From contig NZ_LR590484.1 of the NCBI RefSeq assembly GCF_901482695.1, forward strand, positions 2,976,001 through 3,040,000: DNA of 64,000 nucleotides, read 5' to 3'. The stretch comes from Sphingobacterium thalpophilum (GTDB taxonomy: Bacteria; Bacteroidota; Bacteroidia; Sphingobacteriales; Sphingobacteriaceae). This document shows positions 1 through 8,766 of this stretch, piece after piece. The position numbers were made by a program, and so were the translations under genes. How positions within the stretch are numbered: the stretch's first letter is position 1; each line of letters starts with the position of its first letter. Under the pieces are notes generated by a model. The model worked only from the letters and a program-made list of their open reading frames with translations, was not told where the DNA came from and ran no database searches.

Positions 1-605
1 TGGGCAGCTTCAATAGCTCCCTCTGGCAGGCCGCTCAGGTCTTTCTCGTCGGTAATCAATAGCTCATAAGCATTGGTCTCAGCAAGGACATTCTCGCCAA
101 ATTTTAATTTTAAAAGCGCTAGTTCGGAATCGATCTCACGCAGCTTTGCTTTTTGCTCTTCGTTTAAAAGCGCTCCATTGCGAACAAAATCTTTGTATGA
201 CTTTTCCAATAACGTCGTCTGTTCGGCCGTCAGCGTCAGCTGCTCTTTTTGATCATAAACAGCCTTGACCCGTTTGAACAGGTCGAAGTTCAATGTAATA
301 TCGTTGGCCAATGCGGACAATTTGGGTGCGACATCCTGGGCAATTTTTTCCAGCTCATCGTTGGTTTCTGCCGAGTGCAGATTGAAAAAGATGTTGGATA
401 ATCTATCGAGTGTCTGTCCGGCATAGGACATTGCTGCAACCGTATTGTCGAATGTTGCCGGTTCGGGATTGTTAATGATTGCATTGACTTCGTCTTTGGT
501 CATTTGAATAGCTTCGTCAAATGCAGGGATATAATCTTCATTCTTTATTTCAGAAAACGGAGCAGTATCGTGCTTCGTTTTGAACTTTTCTGTTAAAATA
601 CTCAT
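1..605 (-). CDS. dcp: M3 family metallopeptidase (peptidyl-dipeptidase Dcp-like), N-terminal part
   Basis: The minus strand is open from an ATG at 605 to the left edge, giving about 201 N-terminal residues of a larger protein. The translation starts MSILTEKFKTKHDTAPFSEI and runs through an all-helical region with the phrases ITLNFDLFKRVKAVYD and LKLKFGENVLAET, as in the N-terminal helical domain of M3A oligopeptidases and Dcp. The zinc motif HExxH lies beyond the edge and is not seen. Members are usually near 680 residues and cleave dipeptides or short peptides in cytoplasm or periplasm. No signal peptide is visible. OpdA/PrlC-type oligopeptidase is the alternative name within the family. Confidence 0.8.
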   Translation of the reverse strand, partial: MSILTEKFKTKHDTAPFSEIKNEDYIPAFDEAIQMTKDEVNAIINNPEPATFDNTVAAMSYAGQTLDRLSNIFFNLHSAETNDELEKIAQDVAPKLSALANDITLNFDLFKRVKAVYDQKEQLTLTAEQTTLLEKSYKDFVRNGALLNEEQKAKLREIDSELALLKLKFGENVLAETNAYELLITDEKDLSGLPEGAIEAA

Positions 606-932
606 AGGAGTAAATGTAATAAATATTTGTCTGAAGCGCTAAAAACAACGTGAATTATGTGTTATGAGCTTGTCAAAAAACTTTAGACCGGCAAACTGAG
701 AAAGCAACAATTGTTATCTATGCTGATTGGATGGATATAGTAATTGGAGACTCTAAGACTTGCTAAGATAGAAGAAGTGCGTTTCTGATCCGAAGAATAA
801 AGAAAAAAATCCTGGAGGTGACGGATTCATAAGCGAAGCTAGACAGGAGAGATATTATTATGATCTAGCGGGGATATACAAAAAAATGGATTGTCCAATT
901 GTATGGAGCAACCCATTTTTATGTAATAGCGT
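606..932. other. Intergenic region between M3 peptidase start and aspC end
   Basis: About 330 bases without a credible gene. The right end carries the terminator-like hairpin at 881-920. I saw no clear TAnnTTTG element for the M3 peptidase and no RNA gene in the rest. Confidence 0.5.
881..920 (-). terminator. Probable terminator of the aspartate aminotransferase gene
   Basis: AAAAATGG at 882-889 pairs with CCATTTTT at 913-920, and inside it TTG and TCC pair with CAA and GGA with small bulges. On the minus strand it lies just beyond the stop codon at 933, and the A-run on the plus strand supplies a U-tract. Confidence 0.6.
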
Positions 933-2138
933 TTACGCTAGTTTGCCTAATGCTTCTTTGATTCTCTTTAATGCCTCGATGAGACTTTCGTCAGACGCAG
1001 CATAGGATAAGCGGATATAGTTATCATTGCCAAATGAATCTCCTCCTACGGTAGCGACGTGTCCTACATTTAGCAGGTACAGGGCCAGGTCCGCGGAATT
1101 GTTGATGACATTGCCTTGCTGATCTTTTTTGCCAAAGAATGATGAAATCTCAGGGAAGAAGTAGAACGCGCCTTCAGGTAAGTTTGTTCTTACACCGGGG
1201 ATGTCGCTCAAAAGATCATAAACTAATTGGCGGCGGCGGGCAAATGCTTCTTTCATCTTGTTGACAGTTTCCAATCCCTGCTCGTAAGCAACAATACCTG
1301 CACGCTGTGAAATAGAGCAGGTGCCTGAAGTGGTCTGTCCCTGCAATTTATCGTTGGCTGCAGCGATAGTTTTATTTGCAGCGATGTAGCCAAGACGCCA
1401 TCCAGTCATTGCGAAGGCTTTAGAGAAGCCATTGACGATGATAACGCGGTCTTTGATGCTGTCAAACTGTGCGATAGATTCATGTTTATCGACAAAGTTG
1501 ATATGTTCGTAAATCTCATCCGATAGAATGAAAACCTGTGGATACTTTTCAAAAACTTTCGCTAACGCCGCCAGCTCATCTTTACTATAAACAGTTCCGG
1601 TCGGGTTGTTCGGCGAAGAAAACATAAACAGCTTGGTCTTTGGTGTAATGGCGGCCTCCAACTGCTCTGGTGTAATCTTAAAGTTATTATCAATTTCGGT
1701 ATTGATAAATACCGACTTACCTTCTGCCAAAACGACCATTTCGGAGTAAGATACCCAATACGGCGTAGGGATAATGACCTCATCACCCGGGTTGATCAAG
1801 GTTAAGATGACGTTAGACAAGGACTGCTTTGCACCTGTTGAAACAACAATCTGCGATATGTCATAATCCAGGTTGTTTTCGGTCTTCAGTTTATTTACAA
1901 TTGCCTGGCGCAATTCAGGGTAACCCGGAACTGGAGAGTAGCGCGTCCAGTTTTCGTCCAAGGCCTTCTTTGCGGCATCCTTTACATGTTCAGGCGTATT
2001 AAAATCAGGTTCACCTACGCTAAGGCTAATAACATTTACGCCTTTCGCTGCTAATTCGCGGCCCAACTTGGTCATTTTAAGTGTGGCCGATTCGGACAAA
2101 TTATTTATCCTGTCTGATAAGTATGATGATGTGCTCAT
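933..2138 (-). CDS. aspC: Pyridoxal-phosphate aminotransferase, aspartate aminotransferase type (class I)
   Basis: Transfers the amino group between aspartate (or a related amino acid) and 2-oxoglutarate in the cytoplasm. The 401-residue length is normal for the Ib subgroup. Visible residues include NNPTG at 177-181, SDEIY with Asp207, the PLP-binding lysine Lys240 in GFSKAFAMTGWR, and the carboxylate-binding Arg376 in YIRLSYA. The phrase NPGDEVIIPTPYWVSY is typical of bacterial aspartate/prephenate aminotransferases, so prephenate activity is possible. It is a single gene with its own promoter and terminator. The predicted transcript is almost leaderless (see the promoter entry). Confidence 0.9.
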   Translation of the reverse strand: MSTSSYLSDRINNLSESATLKMTKLGRELAAKGVNVISLSVGEPDFNTPEHVKDAAKKALDENWTRYSPVPGYPELRQAIVNKLKTENNLDYDISQIVVSTGAKQSLSNVILTLINPGDEVIIPTPYWVSYSEMVVLAEGKSVFINTEIDNNFKITPEQLEAAITPKTKLFMFSSPNNPTGTVYSKDELAALAKVFEKYPQVFILSDEIYEHINFVDKHESIAQFDSIKDRVIIVNGFSKAFAMTGWRLGYIAANKTIAAANDKLQGQTTSGTCSISQRAGIVAYEQGLETVNKMKEAFARRRQLVYDLLSDIPGVRTNLPEGAFYFFPEISSFFGKKDQQGNVINNSADLALYLLNVGHVATVGGDSFGNDNYIRLSYAASDESLIEALKRIKEALGKLA

Positions 2139-2145
2139 GGTAAGA

Positions 2146-2153
2146 CAAAGATA
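2146..2153 (-). promoter_or_regulatory. -7 promoter element TATCTTTG of aspC
   Basis: TATCTTTG on the minus strand matches the Bacteroidota TAnnTTTG element. Its last base is only 7 bases before the ATG at 2138, so transcription would start within a few bases of the start codon. Confidence 0.6.
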
Positions 2154-2323
2154 TTATATACGTTGCAAATAATCTTCTTTATTTTTGAAAATTTACAAAG
2201 AAAAGCCGTGTTTTTATTGGGGCTTTGCTAACAAAAGCGGGGGGCGATAGCCACACTTGCATGAATTGACACTTTTTGACCAAGCTGTTAAAAACTAATC
2301 AGCCACATTTGCCGTTATATCTT

Positions 2324-2331
2324 TACCTTTG
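2324..2331 (+). promoter_or_regulatory. -7 promoter element TACCTTTG of the CDF transporter gene
   Basis: TACCTTTG fits TAnnTTTG and lies 18 bases before the ATG at 2350. A TTG at 2329 that would open a slightly longer frame is part of this box, so ATG 2350 is the likelier start. Confidence 0.65.
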
Positions 2332-2349
2332 CCCTACAACATTATTGTC

Positions 2350-3339
2350 ATGTCCAAACAAAGAAGATTGGTTTTACTATCGTTGTTTACGGGAATAGGT
2401 TTGATGATCATCAAGTTTATCGCGTACTTTTTGACCGATTCGAGTGCGATCTTTACCGATGCTGCCGAGAGCATCGTCAATGTCATTGCGTCAGGTTTTG
2501 CTTTTTATAGTATCTACCTGGCGGCTCAGCCCAAGGATGAAAATCACCCTTACGGACATGGGAAGGTCGAGTTTTTCTCCGTATTTCTAGAGGGCGGGCT
2601 GATTTTTATTGCCGGCGCCATTATTTTAGCGAAAGCCTGTTACAATATCTTTTTTCCTGCGAATATTACTCATCTTGAGCAGGGTATCTATTTAATCGCT
2701 GTAACATCATTGGTCAATTTTGCCATTGGGTTTTACATTATGAAGAGAGGCCGTGCACTGGGGTCGATCACTTTAGTGGCGGATGGCAAACACCTGCAGG
2801 TGGATGCCTATAGTACCATTGGGCTAATACTCGGCTTATTGTTGATGAAGCTAACTGGATTTCAGTGGATAGATATTGTGATTTCCATTATTCTGGGGCT
2901 TTTTATCTTGTTCAATGGTTACAAATTGCTTCGTCAGTCTATTGGAGGACTGATGGATGAATCAGATACGGCATTGGTACAGGATGTAGTCGAGATTCTA
3001 GAACGCAACCGTAAAGCTGCCTGGATTGATGTCCATAACCTTCGGGTACAACGATACGGAAATGAGTTGCATGTTGACTGTCATCTCACACTGCCCCGCT
3101 ATTTTGATCTGGTGAGGGTGCACGACGAAATATCAGCTGTTGATAAGATCGTGAATAAGGAAATGTCGGTCCGAACGGAGTTTTTTGTCCACGCTGACCC
3201 TTGCCTTCCTGAATGTTGCCGCTATTGCCAAGTGAAGGATTGTCCGGTCCGGTCAGAACACTTCGAACATAAAATCAGCTGGGATATGGATAAGGTTATC
3301 CGCAATCAAAAGCATTTCTTTTACACAACAGCCGATTAG
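2350..3339 (+). CDS. Cation diffusion facilitator (CDF) family metal transporter
   Basis: Inner-membrane exporter of divalent metal (zinc, iron or manganese) by proton antiport. The protein is 329 residues from ATG 2350. About six membrane segments precede a soluble C-terminal domain. The metal-site signatures are seen: DAAES near residue 35, HPYGHGK near 67-73, and DGKHLQVDAYSTIG in the fourth/fifth helix region. The tail after residue 270 is unusual in carrying a Cys/His cluster (HADPCLPECCRYCQVKDC) that could bind metal. That tail is seen in the sequence; its role is inference. It is transcribed alone, ahead of lepA with its own promoter. Substrate cannot be assigned. Confidence 0.88.
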   Translation: MSKQRRLVLLSLFTGIGLMIIKFIAYFLTDSSAIFTDAAESIVNVIASGFAFYSIYLAAQPKDENHPYGHGKVEFFSVFLEGGLIFIAGAIILAKACYNIFFPANITHLEQGIYLIAVTSLVNFAIGFYIMKRGRALGSITLVADGKHLQVDAYSTIGLILGLLLMKLTGFQWIDIVISIILGLFILFNGYKLLRQSIGGLMDESDTALVQDVVEILERNRKAAWIDVHNLRVQRYGNELHVDCHLTLPRYFDLVRVHDEISAVDKIVNKEMSVRTEFFVHADPCLPECCRYCQVKDCPVRSEHFEHKISWDMDKVIRNQKHFFYTTAD

Positions 3340-3448
3340 AATTTCTGGGCTTTCCACTTGAAAGTCATGTTTATACACAGTCTTACTGAGGACGGGGCGG
3401 GGGCGGACGAAAAATGTTCTTGAGTATATAAATATGTATAAAAAAAGG

Positions 3449-3456
3449 TATCTTTG
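3449..3456 (+). promoter_or_regulatory. -7 promoter element TATCTTTG of lepA
   Basis: TATCTTTG fits TAnnTTTG, 30 bases before the lepA ATG at 3487. Confidence 0.6.
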
Positions 3457-3486
3457 CCTTTTAGCAAAAGAGTTTAAAAATCCTAT

Positions 3487-5277
3487 ATGAAGCACATTCG
3501 TAATTTCTGTATTATTGCGCATATTGACCATGGCAAAAGTACTTTGGCAGATCGCCTTTTAGAGTATACCAATACCATTAGTCAGCGCGAAGCACAGGCA
3601 CAATTACTCGATAATATGGATTTGGAACGTGAACGTGGTATCACGATCAAGAGTCACGCGATCCAAATGAATTATAAAAAAGATGGTCAGGAATATATCC
3701 TCAATCTGATCGATACCCCGGGACACGTTGATTTTTCTTACGAAGTATCCCGCTCAATAGCAGCTTGTGAAGGTGCGTTATTGATCGTGGATGCATCTCA
3801 AGGAATTCAGGCGCAGACAATTTCAAATTTGTATCTCGCTCTGGAACATGATCTTGAGATTATTCCAATTTTGAACAAAATGGATCTGCCCGGCGCTATG
3901 CCTGAAGAGGTAAAGGACCAGATCATCGATCTGATTGGCGGTGACAGAGATGCGATTATTCCTGCATCAGGGAAGACAGGTTTGGGAGTGCCAGATATAT
4001 TGGAAGCTATCGTTGAACGTATTCCACACCCGGTGGGCGATCCTGATGCCCCGTTACAGGCATTGATCTTTGACTCCGTATTCAATTCCTTCCGCGGCAT
4101 TATGGCCTATTTTAAAGTGGAGAATGGCCAAATCCGAAAAGGAGACAGGGTTAAATTTGTTGCGACAGGCAAAGAGTATTTTGCGGATGAAATTGGGACT
4201 TTGAAGCTCAATCAGGTACCCAAAGATGTCATCAGCACAGGCGATGTAGGTTACATCATTTCGGGTATCAAGGAAGCCCGTGAGGTAAAAGTAGGGGACA
4301 CGATTACGCATAGGGACCGACCTTGTGCAGAAGCTATTCAAGGATTTGAAGAGGTAAAACCCATGGTATTTGCGGGTATATACCCTGTAGATACTGAGGA
4401 TTATGAGGAGCTGCGTGAATCCATGCACCGCCTACAGCTCAACGATGCATCTCTGGTTTTTGAGCCAGAATCTTCTGCTGCTTTAGGCTTTGGCTTCCGC
4501 TGTGGCTTTCTGGGGATGCTCCATATGGAGATCATTCAAGAGCGTTTGGAACGTGAGTTTGATATGACGGTCATCACGACAGTACCGAACGTGTCTTATA
4601 AAGCTTATCTGACGAAAGATAAAACCGAGGTGATTGTTCACAATCCTTCTGATCTGCCTGATCCAAGCAAGCTGGATACCATTGAAGAGCCTTACATTAA
4701 AGCAAATATCATTACCAAATCGGACTTCGTTGGACCGATTATGTCTCTTTGTATTCAAAAACGTGGCACTATAGTGAATCAGCAATACTTGACTTCGGAC
4801 AGGGTGGAGCTGGTGTTTGAAATGCCAATGGGAGAGATCGTATTTGATTTCTATGATAAACTGAAGACGATTTCTAAAGGCTACGCCTCTTTTGACTATC
4901 ACCAGATTGGCTACCGTACATCGGATCTGGTAAAACTGGATATTCGTTTAAATGATGAGCCTGTAGATGCGCTGTCTTCGTTGATACACCGCAGTAATGC
5001 CTACGATTTTGGAAAGAAGATATGTGAGAAGTTGAAAGAGCTTCTTCCACGCCAACAATTTGAAATTCGTATCCAAGCGTCTATTGGCGCTAAGATTATT
5101 GCCAGGGAGACGATTTCGGCACTGCGTAAGGACGTAACGGCTAAATGTTATGGTGGTGATATCTCGCGTAAACGTAAATTGCTGGAGAAACAGAAAAAAG
5201 GTAAAAAACGCATGCGCCAAGTTGGGAATGTTGAAATTCCGCAGTCGGCATTTATGGCAGTATTGAAATTAGACTAG
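3487..5277 (+). CDS. lepA: Elongation factor 4 (LepA GTPase)
   Basis: Ribosome-bound GTPase acting on elongation and back-translocation or on 30S assembly. The 596-residue length is typical. The P-loop AHIDHGKST lies near residues 11-19, DTPGHVDF (G3) near 77-84 and NKMD (G4) near 131-134. [14 protein letters not shown] follows in domain III, and the LepA-specific C-terminal tail ends with [20 protein letters not shown] and [11 protein letters not shown]. The gene has its own promoter and a terminator directly after it. Confidence 0.98.
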   Translation: MKHIRNFCIIAHIDHGKSTLADRLLEYTNTISQREAQAQLLDNMDLERERGITIKSHAIQMNYKKDGQEYILNLIDTPGHVDFSYEVSRSIAACEGALLIVDASQGIQAQTISNLYLALEHDLEIIPILNKMDLPGAMPEEVKDQIIDLIGGDRDAIIPASGKTGLGVPDILEAIVERIPHPVGDPDAPLQALIFDSVFNSFRGIMAYFKVENGQIRKGDRVKFVATGKEYFADEIGTLKLNQVPKDVISTGDVGYIISGIKEAREVKVGDTITHRDRPCAEAIQGFEEVKPMVFAGIYPVDTEDYEELRESMHRLQLNDASLVFEPESSAALGFGFRCGFLGMLHMEIIQERLEREFDMTVITTVPNVSYKAYLTKDKTEVIVHNPSDLPDPSKLDTIEEPYIKANIITKSDFVGPIMSLCIQKRGTIVNQQYLTSDRVELVFEMPMGEIVFDFYDKLKTISKGYASFDYHQIGYRTSDLVKLDIRLNDEPVDALSSLIHRSNAYDFGKKICEKLKELLPRQQFEIRIQASIGAKIIARETISALRKDVTAKCYGGDISRKRKLLEKQKKGKKRMRQVGNVEIPQSAFMAVLKLD

Positions 5278-5291
5278 AACATTATCTAAAT

Positions 5292-5314
5292 AAAGGAGCT
5301 CTTGGGCTCCTTTT
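5292..5314 (+). terminator. Rho-independent terminator after lepA
   Basis: AAAGGAGC at 5292-5299 pairs with GCTCCTTT at 5306-5313 around a six-base loop. The T-run forms part of the descending arm. Confidence 0.75.
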
Positions 5315-5337
5315 AAATACAATAAAATCTCCTAAAC

Positions 5338-6225
5338 ATGAATCTTTTAGATGGTAAATTAGTTTCCGAAAAAATTAAAGAACAAATTGCGCTGGATGCG
5401 GCTGCATTTACAACACAGACTGGGCGTAAACCGCATTTGGTGGCTATCCTAGTTGGTAATGATGGGGGCAGTGAAACCTATGTGGCCAGCAAAATGCGCA
5501 ATTGCCAGCTTGTTGGCTTTGAATCAACGAATATCCGTTATGATGAGTCAATCACTGAAGAAGAATTAATCGCAAAGGTCAAAGAAATCAATAAGGATGA
5601 TACGATCGACGGATTGATTGTTCAGTTGCCGTTGCCCAAACATATCGATCCGGATAAAGTTACCGAAGCGATTGATTACCGAAAAGATGTCGATGGCTTT
5701 CACCCGGTCAATTTGGGACGTATGCAGCGGAATCTGCCTTGTTTTATTCCAGCTACACCCTATGGTATTATGTTGATGTTGGATTATTACAAGATCGATA
5801 CCGCGGGCAAACATGCCGTTGTGGTCGGAAGAAGCAATATTGTCGGATCGCCAATGAGTATATTGCTGGCACGCAATTCCAACCCCGGAAACTGTACGGT
5901 CACCTTGACTCATAGCCGTACCAAGGACCTCAAGGCGGAAGTCCTGCGTGGCGATATTGTGGTTGCGGCTATCGGCAAAAAGAATTTTGTGACAGCAGAT
6001 ATGGTCAAAGAAGGGGCAGTAATCATTGATGTAGGTATCAATAGAGAAACGTCTACCGAAACTAAATCAGGTTTTAAATTATATGGTGATGTGGACTTTG
6101 AACATGTGGCCCCGAAAGCATCATGGATCACTCCAGTGCCGGGCGGAGTCGGCTTGATGACCATCGTTGGATTGCTTAAAAATACGTTGGAAGCAGCCAA
6201 AGGAACAATTTACCCTAAGGCATAA
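5338..6225 (+). CDS. folD: Bifunctional methylenetetrahydrofolate dehydrogenase / methenyltetrahydrofolate cyclohydrolase
   Basis: Interconverts 5,10-methylene-, 5,10-methenyl- and 10-formyl-tetrahydrofolate in one-carbon metabolism. The 295 residues match the family. Signatures include the substrate-site [14 protein letters not shown] with its conserved lysine near residue 54, [24 protein letters not shown], the Rossmann segment [13 protein letters not shown], and the C-terminal [12 protein letters not shown]. It starts just after the lepA terminator. No TAnnTTTG element is obvious, so weak read-through from lepA is possible. Confidence 0.97.
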   Translation: MNLLDGKLVSEKIKEQIALDAAAFTTQTGRKPHLVAILVGNDGGSETYVASKMRNCQLVGFESTNIRYDESITEEELIAKVKEINKDDTIDGLIVQLPLPKHIDPDKVTEAIDYRKDVDGFHPVNLGRMQRNLPCFIPATPYGIMLMLDYYKIDTAGKHAVVVGRSNIVGSPMSILLARNSNPGNCTVTLTHSRTKDLKAEVLRGDIVVAAIGKKNFVTADMVKEGAVIIDVGINRETSTETKSGFKLYGDVDFEHVAPKASWITPVPGGVGLMTIVGLLKNTLEAAKGTIYPKA

Positions 6226-6369
6226 TTTTGGTGATTTGGCATAGAAGTTGTAACTATTGAACAGTTAATCATTAATTACAAACTTATGTGAAAGCATCAG
6301 GGTGTTAAACTGTTAAGTTAATATACACGATTCCTGATTGTTTTTAGCCATCAAAAACAAGATAATCTA

Positions 6370-6879
6370 ATGAAAAAAATTGCACTTTTAGCGGTAGTAG
6401 CGGGAGCATTGGTTATGTCTTCTTGCAACAATTCGGAAAAAAAGGCTTCGACAAGTACAGATTCAGCCCAGACAGTAGGTGAGCATGTGGATGCGGCTAT
6501 TGCAGATTTAAAAAACGCTGAAGAAAATGCGCGTTTAAAAGCCGAACAAGCCAAAAAAGATTTGGATGAAGCAATTGCCAAAGGCGATAAAGCGGCTGAG
6601 GAAAAAGCACGTGCAGCTTCTGAAGAAGCCAACACCGCTTGGGAAAAAACTAAAGAAGCGCTGCGCAATGCTGGGGAAGATGTTAAAGAAGGATTAAATG
6701 ATGCCAAAGATGCAACTGTCGATGCTGCGAATACAGCAGCTGACAAAACAAAAGAAGTAGCAAAGGATGTGGCTGAGGGTACAAAGGATGCTGCCAATGA
6801 TGTTAAAGATGCGTCCAAAAAAGCTGCTGATGACATTAGCCGTAAAGCCAAGAATGTCGGTGAAGCCTTAAAAAACTAA
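6370..6879 (+). CDS. Lysine/alanine-rich lipoprotein with long amphipathic repeats
   Basis: The 169-residue protein opens with a lipoprotein signal (MKKIALLAVVAGALVMSSC, cysteine at 19). The rest is almost entirely Ala, Lys, Glu, Asp and Thr in roughly 11-residue periods such as KDVAEGTKDAANDVKDASKK. This is the composition of LEA-like, YtxH-like or apolipoprotein-like helices. It is probably anchored in an outer or inner membrane leaflet and extended or coiled in the periplasm. Function is not known. LEA-like proteins often relate to desiccation or envelope stress, but that is analogy only. It is a single gene ended by a strong bidirectional terminator. Confidence 0.75.
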   Translation: MKKIALLAVVAGALVMSSCNNSEKKASTSTDSAQTVGEHVDAAIADLKNAEENARLKAEQAKKDLDEAIAKGDKAAEEKARAASEEANTAWEKTKEALRNAGEDVKEGLNDAKDATVDAANTAADKTKEVAKDVAEGTKDAANDVKDASKKAADDISRKAKNVGEALKN

Positions 6880-6909
6880 AATCATAACGACCCCGGTTTA
6901 CAGGGAAAA

Positions 6910-6943
6910 AATAAGGGATTTTTTGAATCCCTTATTTTTTTAT
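6910..6943. terminator. Bidirectional terminator between the lipoprotein and beta-lactamase-like genes
   Basis: AATAAGGGATT at 6910-6920 and AATCCCTTATT at 6926-6936 form an 11-bp stem with a TTTTG loop. It is followed by Ts on the plus strand and flanked by As on the left, so it can serve both converging genes. Confidence 0.85.
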
Positions 6944-7000
6944 TAGGAAGGTTCTAGCAGAATTTTTGACCAGAAGCAACTGATGTGGTATACTTGGCCT

Positions 7001-7870
7001 TTACTTATAATATTCCCAAAGCAGTTTTGATAGTTTGCGGGTCAATTCTTCTGCCTCATTATTTTTCCCCCAGCTCCGGTCCTTATTGTTTTTGGTGAAG
7101 ATGCTGAAAACATAATCTCCTTTGGGAGCATTGACCAGAATAACTTCATTGCGGACATCATCTAAAGACCCTGTTTTGGAGGCCGCTTTGACCGTTGCCG
7201 GAATCTGGGATAGTCCACGTTCGTCATAAAACATATTACCCAAAAAGCGGTACATACGATCTGAAGCTTTGGCCGAGATCACACGGCCCTCACGAATTAG
7301 TGTTACTAAATCTGCCATTTCTTTTGGCGTCGTCTGCCCCCAGCCATATTTTTCCCAGTCTGCTTTTCTGCCTTCTGTCTGTGAATTGACACGTGTATGA
7401 GTGAGCTGCAATCCCTCCATTAATGAATTGATCGCCACACCACCACCAGCAAGTTTCTGGTTCCAGATACTCGTGACATTGTCACTGTAGGAAAGCATAA
7501 GACCGACCAAGGTTTTGAGGTCGACTTTTGTACTGTCCTTGAAAAATTGCATCAGGCCCGAACCACCGTATTTTTGGCTTTCGCGGTATATAAATTCTTG
7601 ATCCAGTTGAAGCTGCCCCTTCTCAATTTTATCAAAAACACCGACGAGAATGGGGATCTTAACCACACTGGCAGTCGGGAATATGCTGTCCGCCTGAATA
7701 TTGACTTCTTTATGTTTTTTCAAATGGTGTACATAGATACCTACATCGCCCTGAAAGCCCTGAATAAGCTGTTTGATTTGTGATTCAAGTCTTTTATCTG
7801 TATAGCGTTTTTGTCCAAATAAACATACGGATATAAGTAGGAAGGTAAATGAAAGGAAAATTTTACGCAT
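7001..7870 (-). CDS. Class A beta-lactamase-like serine hydrolase
   Basis: An exported 289-residue protein with a signal peptide ending near FGQ (residues 18-20). Three serine beta-lactamase/penicillin-binding motifs are present: Ser68-Val-Val-Lys71, Ser129-Asp130-Asn131 and Lys232-Thr233-Gly234. The usual ExxLN motif of the omega loop (Glu166/Asn170) is not visible. The segment before GWGQTTPKEM reads NSQTEGRKADWEKY, with Glu166 in this protein's own numbering as the nearest candidate but no Leu-Asn after it. It may be a weak or atypical beta-lactamase, or a related acyl-serine hydrolase. No AmpR- or BlaI-type regulator lies nearby. Confidence 0.8.
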   Translation of the reverse strand: MRKIFLSFTFLLISVCLFGQKRYTDKRLESQIKQLIQGFQGDVGIYVHHLKKHKEVNIQADSIFPTASVVKIPILVGVFDKIEKGQLQLDQEFIYRESQKYGGSGLMQFFKDSTKVDLKTLVGLMLSYSDNVTSIWNQKLAGGGVAINSLMEGLQLTHTRVNSQTEGRKADWEKYGWGQTTPKEMADLVTLIREGRVISAKASDRMYRFLGNMFYDERGLSQIPATVKAASKTGSLDDVRNEVILVNAPKGDYVFSIFTKNNKDRSWGKNNEAEELTRKLSKLLWEYYK

Positions 7871-8025
7871 AGTCAGGGTTTTATCATTGTCAAATGTGGT
7901 GAATATTAATTATTTTTAATATTTAATGGGCTTAAGTTATGAAATATCCCCGATTAGCGAGCATAGTATCTGTGAAAATAACTTGATATTTCATTTTAGG
8001 TGTTGATCAGACAGAATATTTGGAT

Positions 8026-8568
8026 ATGAAATTATTTATGATTTTGATCGGCTGCAAGCCGAAAAACAGACGTACGGAACAGCACGATATTTTTTTTGGA
8101 ATTGGAAATGAGCTGAAGGACTTTGTGGAGCCTATTCGGGAGTTCTGGCCTGAAGCTGATGGCAAGATACATATTGATGCCTATCGTGTGGTTCATAAGA
8201 TAGGCGAATATGAAATCAACGTTATTGACAAAGGGCAGGCAGTCAATCAGGAGCAACCGTTGAAATTATTCTTCGTTAACCTTGGGGGCTATAAGCCGAA
8301 TGAGTTTGATGAATTCCATTATAAAGAGCTGATCGTCGCAGCCAATTTGGCCAAAGCCACAGAGAAGGCTAAACGCACGGTTTTTTGGAAACACCACAGT
8401 TCGGCCCACATTGATGATAAATATGGATTGGATGTGGATGATATTTATGAAATAGAGGACCTGCTAACGGCTCAGGACAAAGAAAAGTTCGCTATCCAGA
8501 TCTCGGCCAGGGCGGGATTAGATGATGACTTGATTGCCAATGGCTATTTTAAGCTGAGTTCGTTGTAA
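8026..8568 (+). CDS. DUF1543 domain protein
   Basis: A 180-residue cytoplasmic protein from ATG 8026; an in-frame TTG six bases earlier is less likely. It matches what I know of DUF1543 by the opening MKLFMILIGCKPKNR, followed by EQHDIFFGIG and INVIDKG, and a second half containing LFFVNLGGYKPNEFDEFHY. The two halves may be a duplicated fold. No signal peptide and no catalytic motif are evident. Function is unknown. It is transcribed alone. Confidence 0.75.
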   Translation: MKLFMILIGCKPKNRRTEQHDIFFGIGNELKDFVEPIREFWPEADGKIHIDAYRVVHKIGEYEINVIDKGQAVNQEQPLKLFFVNLGGYKPNEFDEFHYKELIVAANLAKATEKAKRTVFWKHHSSAHIDDKYGLDVDDIYEIEDLLTAQDKEKFAIQISARAGLDDDLIANGYFKLSSL

Positions 8569-8685
8569 ATAAATGCTGGCTCAGTCCAGGAATAAGTTCG
8601 GTCGCTAAATCTTCTAATCTTATACTTGTCATAAGTAGTTTGGCATCCTGAACGACGAAGTGGCTGGTGTAGGAGATAGAAAGCT

Positions 8686-8725
8686 GAAAAAGAAAAGGTG
8701 CTGTCCAATGTTTTGGACAGCACCT
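8686..8725 (-). terminator. Terminator of the amino acid permease gene
   Basis: AGGTGCTGTCCAA at 8696-8708 pairs perfectly with TTGGACAGCACCT at 8713-8725 around a four-base loop. On the minus strand it is followed by TTTTCTTTTT, and it lies 42 bases past the permease stop. Confidence 0.88.
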
Positions 8726-8766
8726 GCTGAAAGCAGAATCAGGAATGCTTTTATTGTATGCTATAC

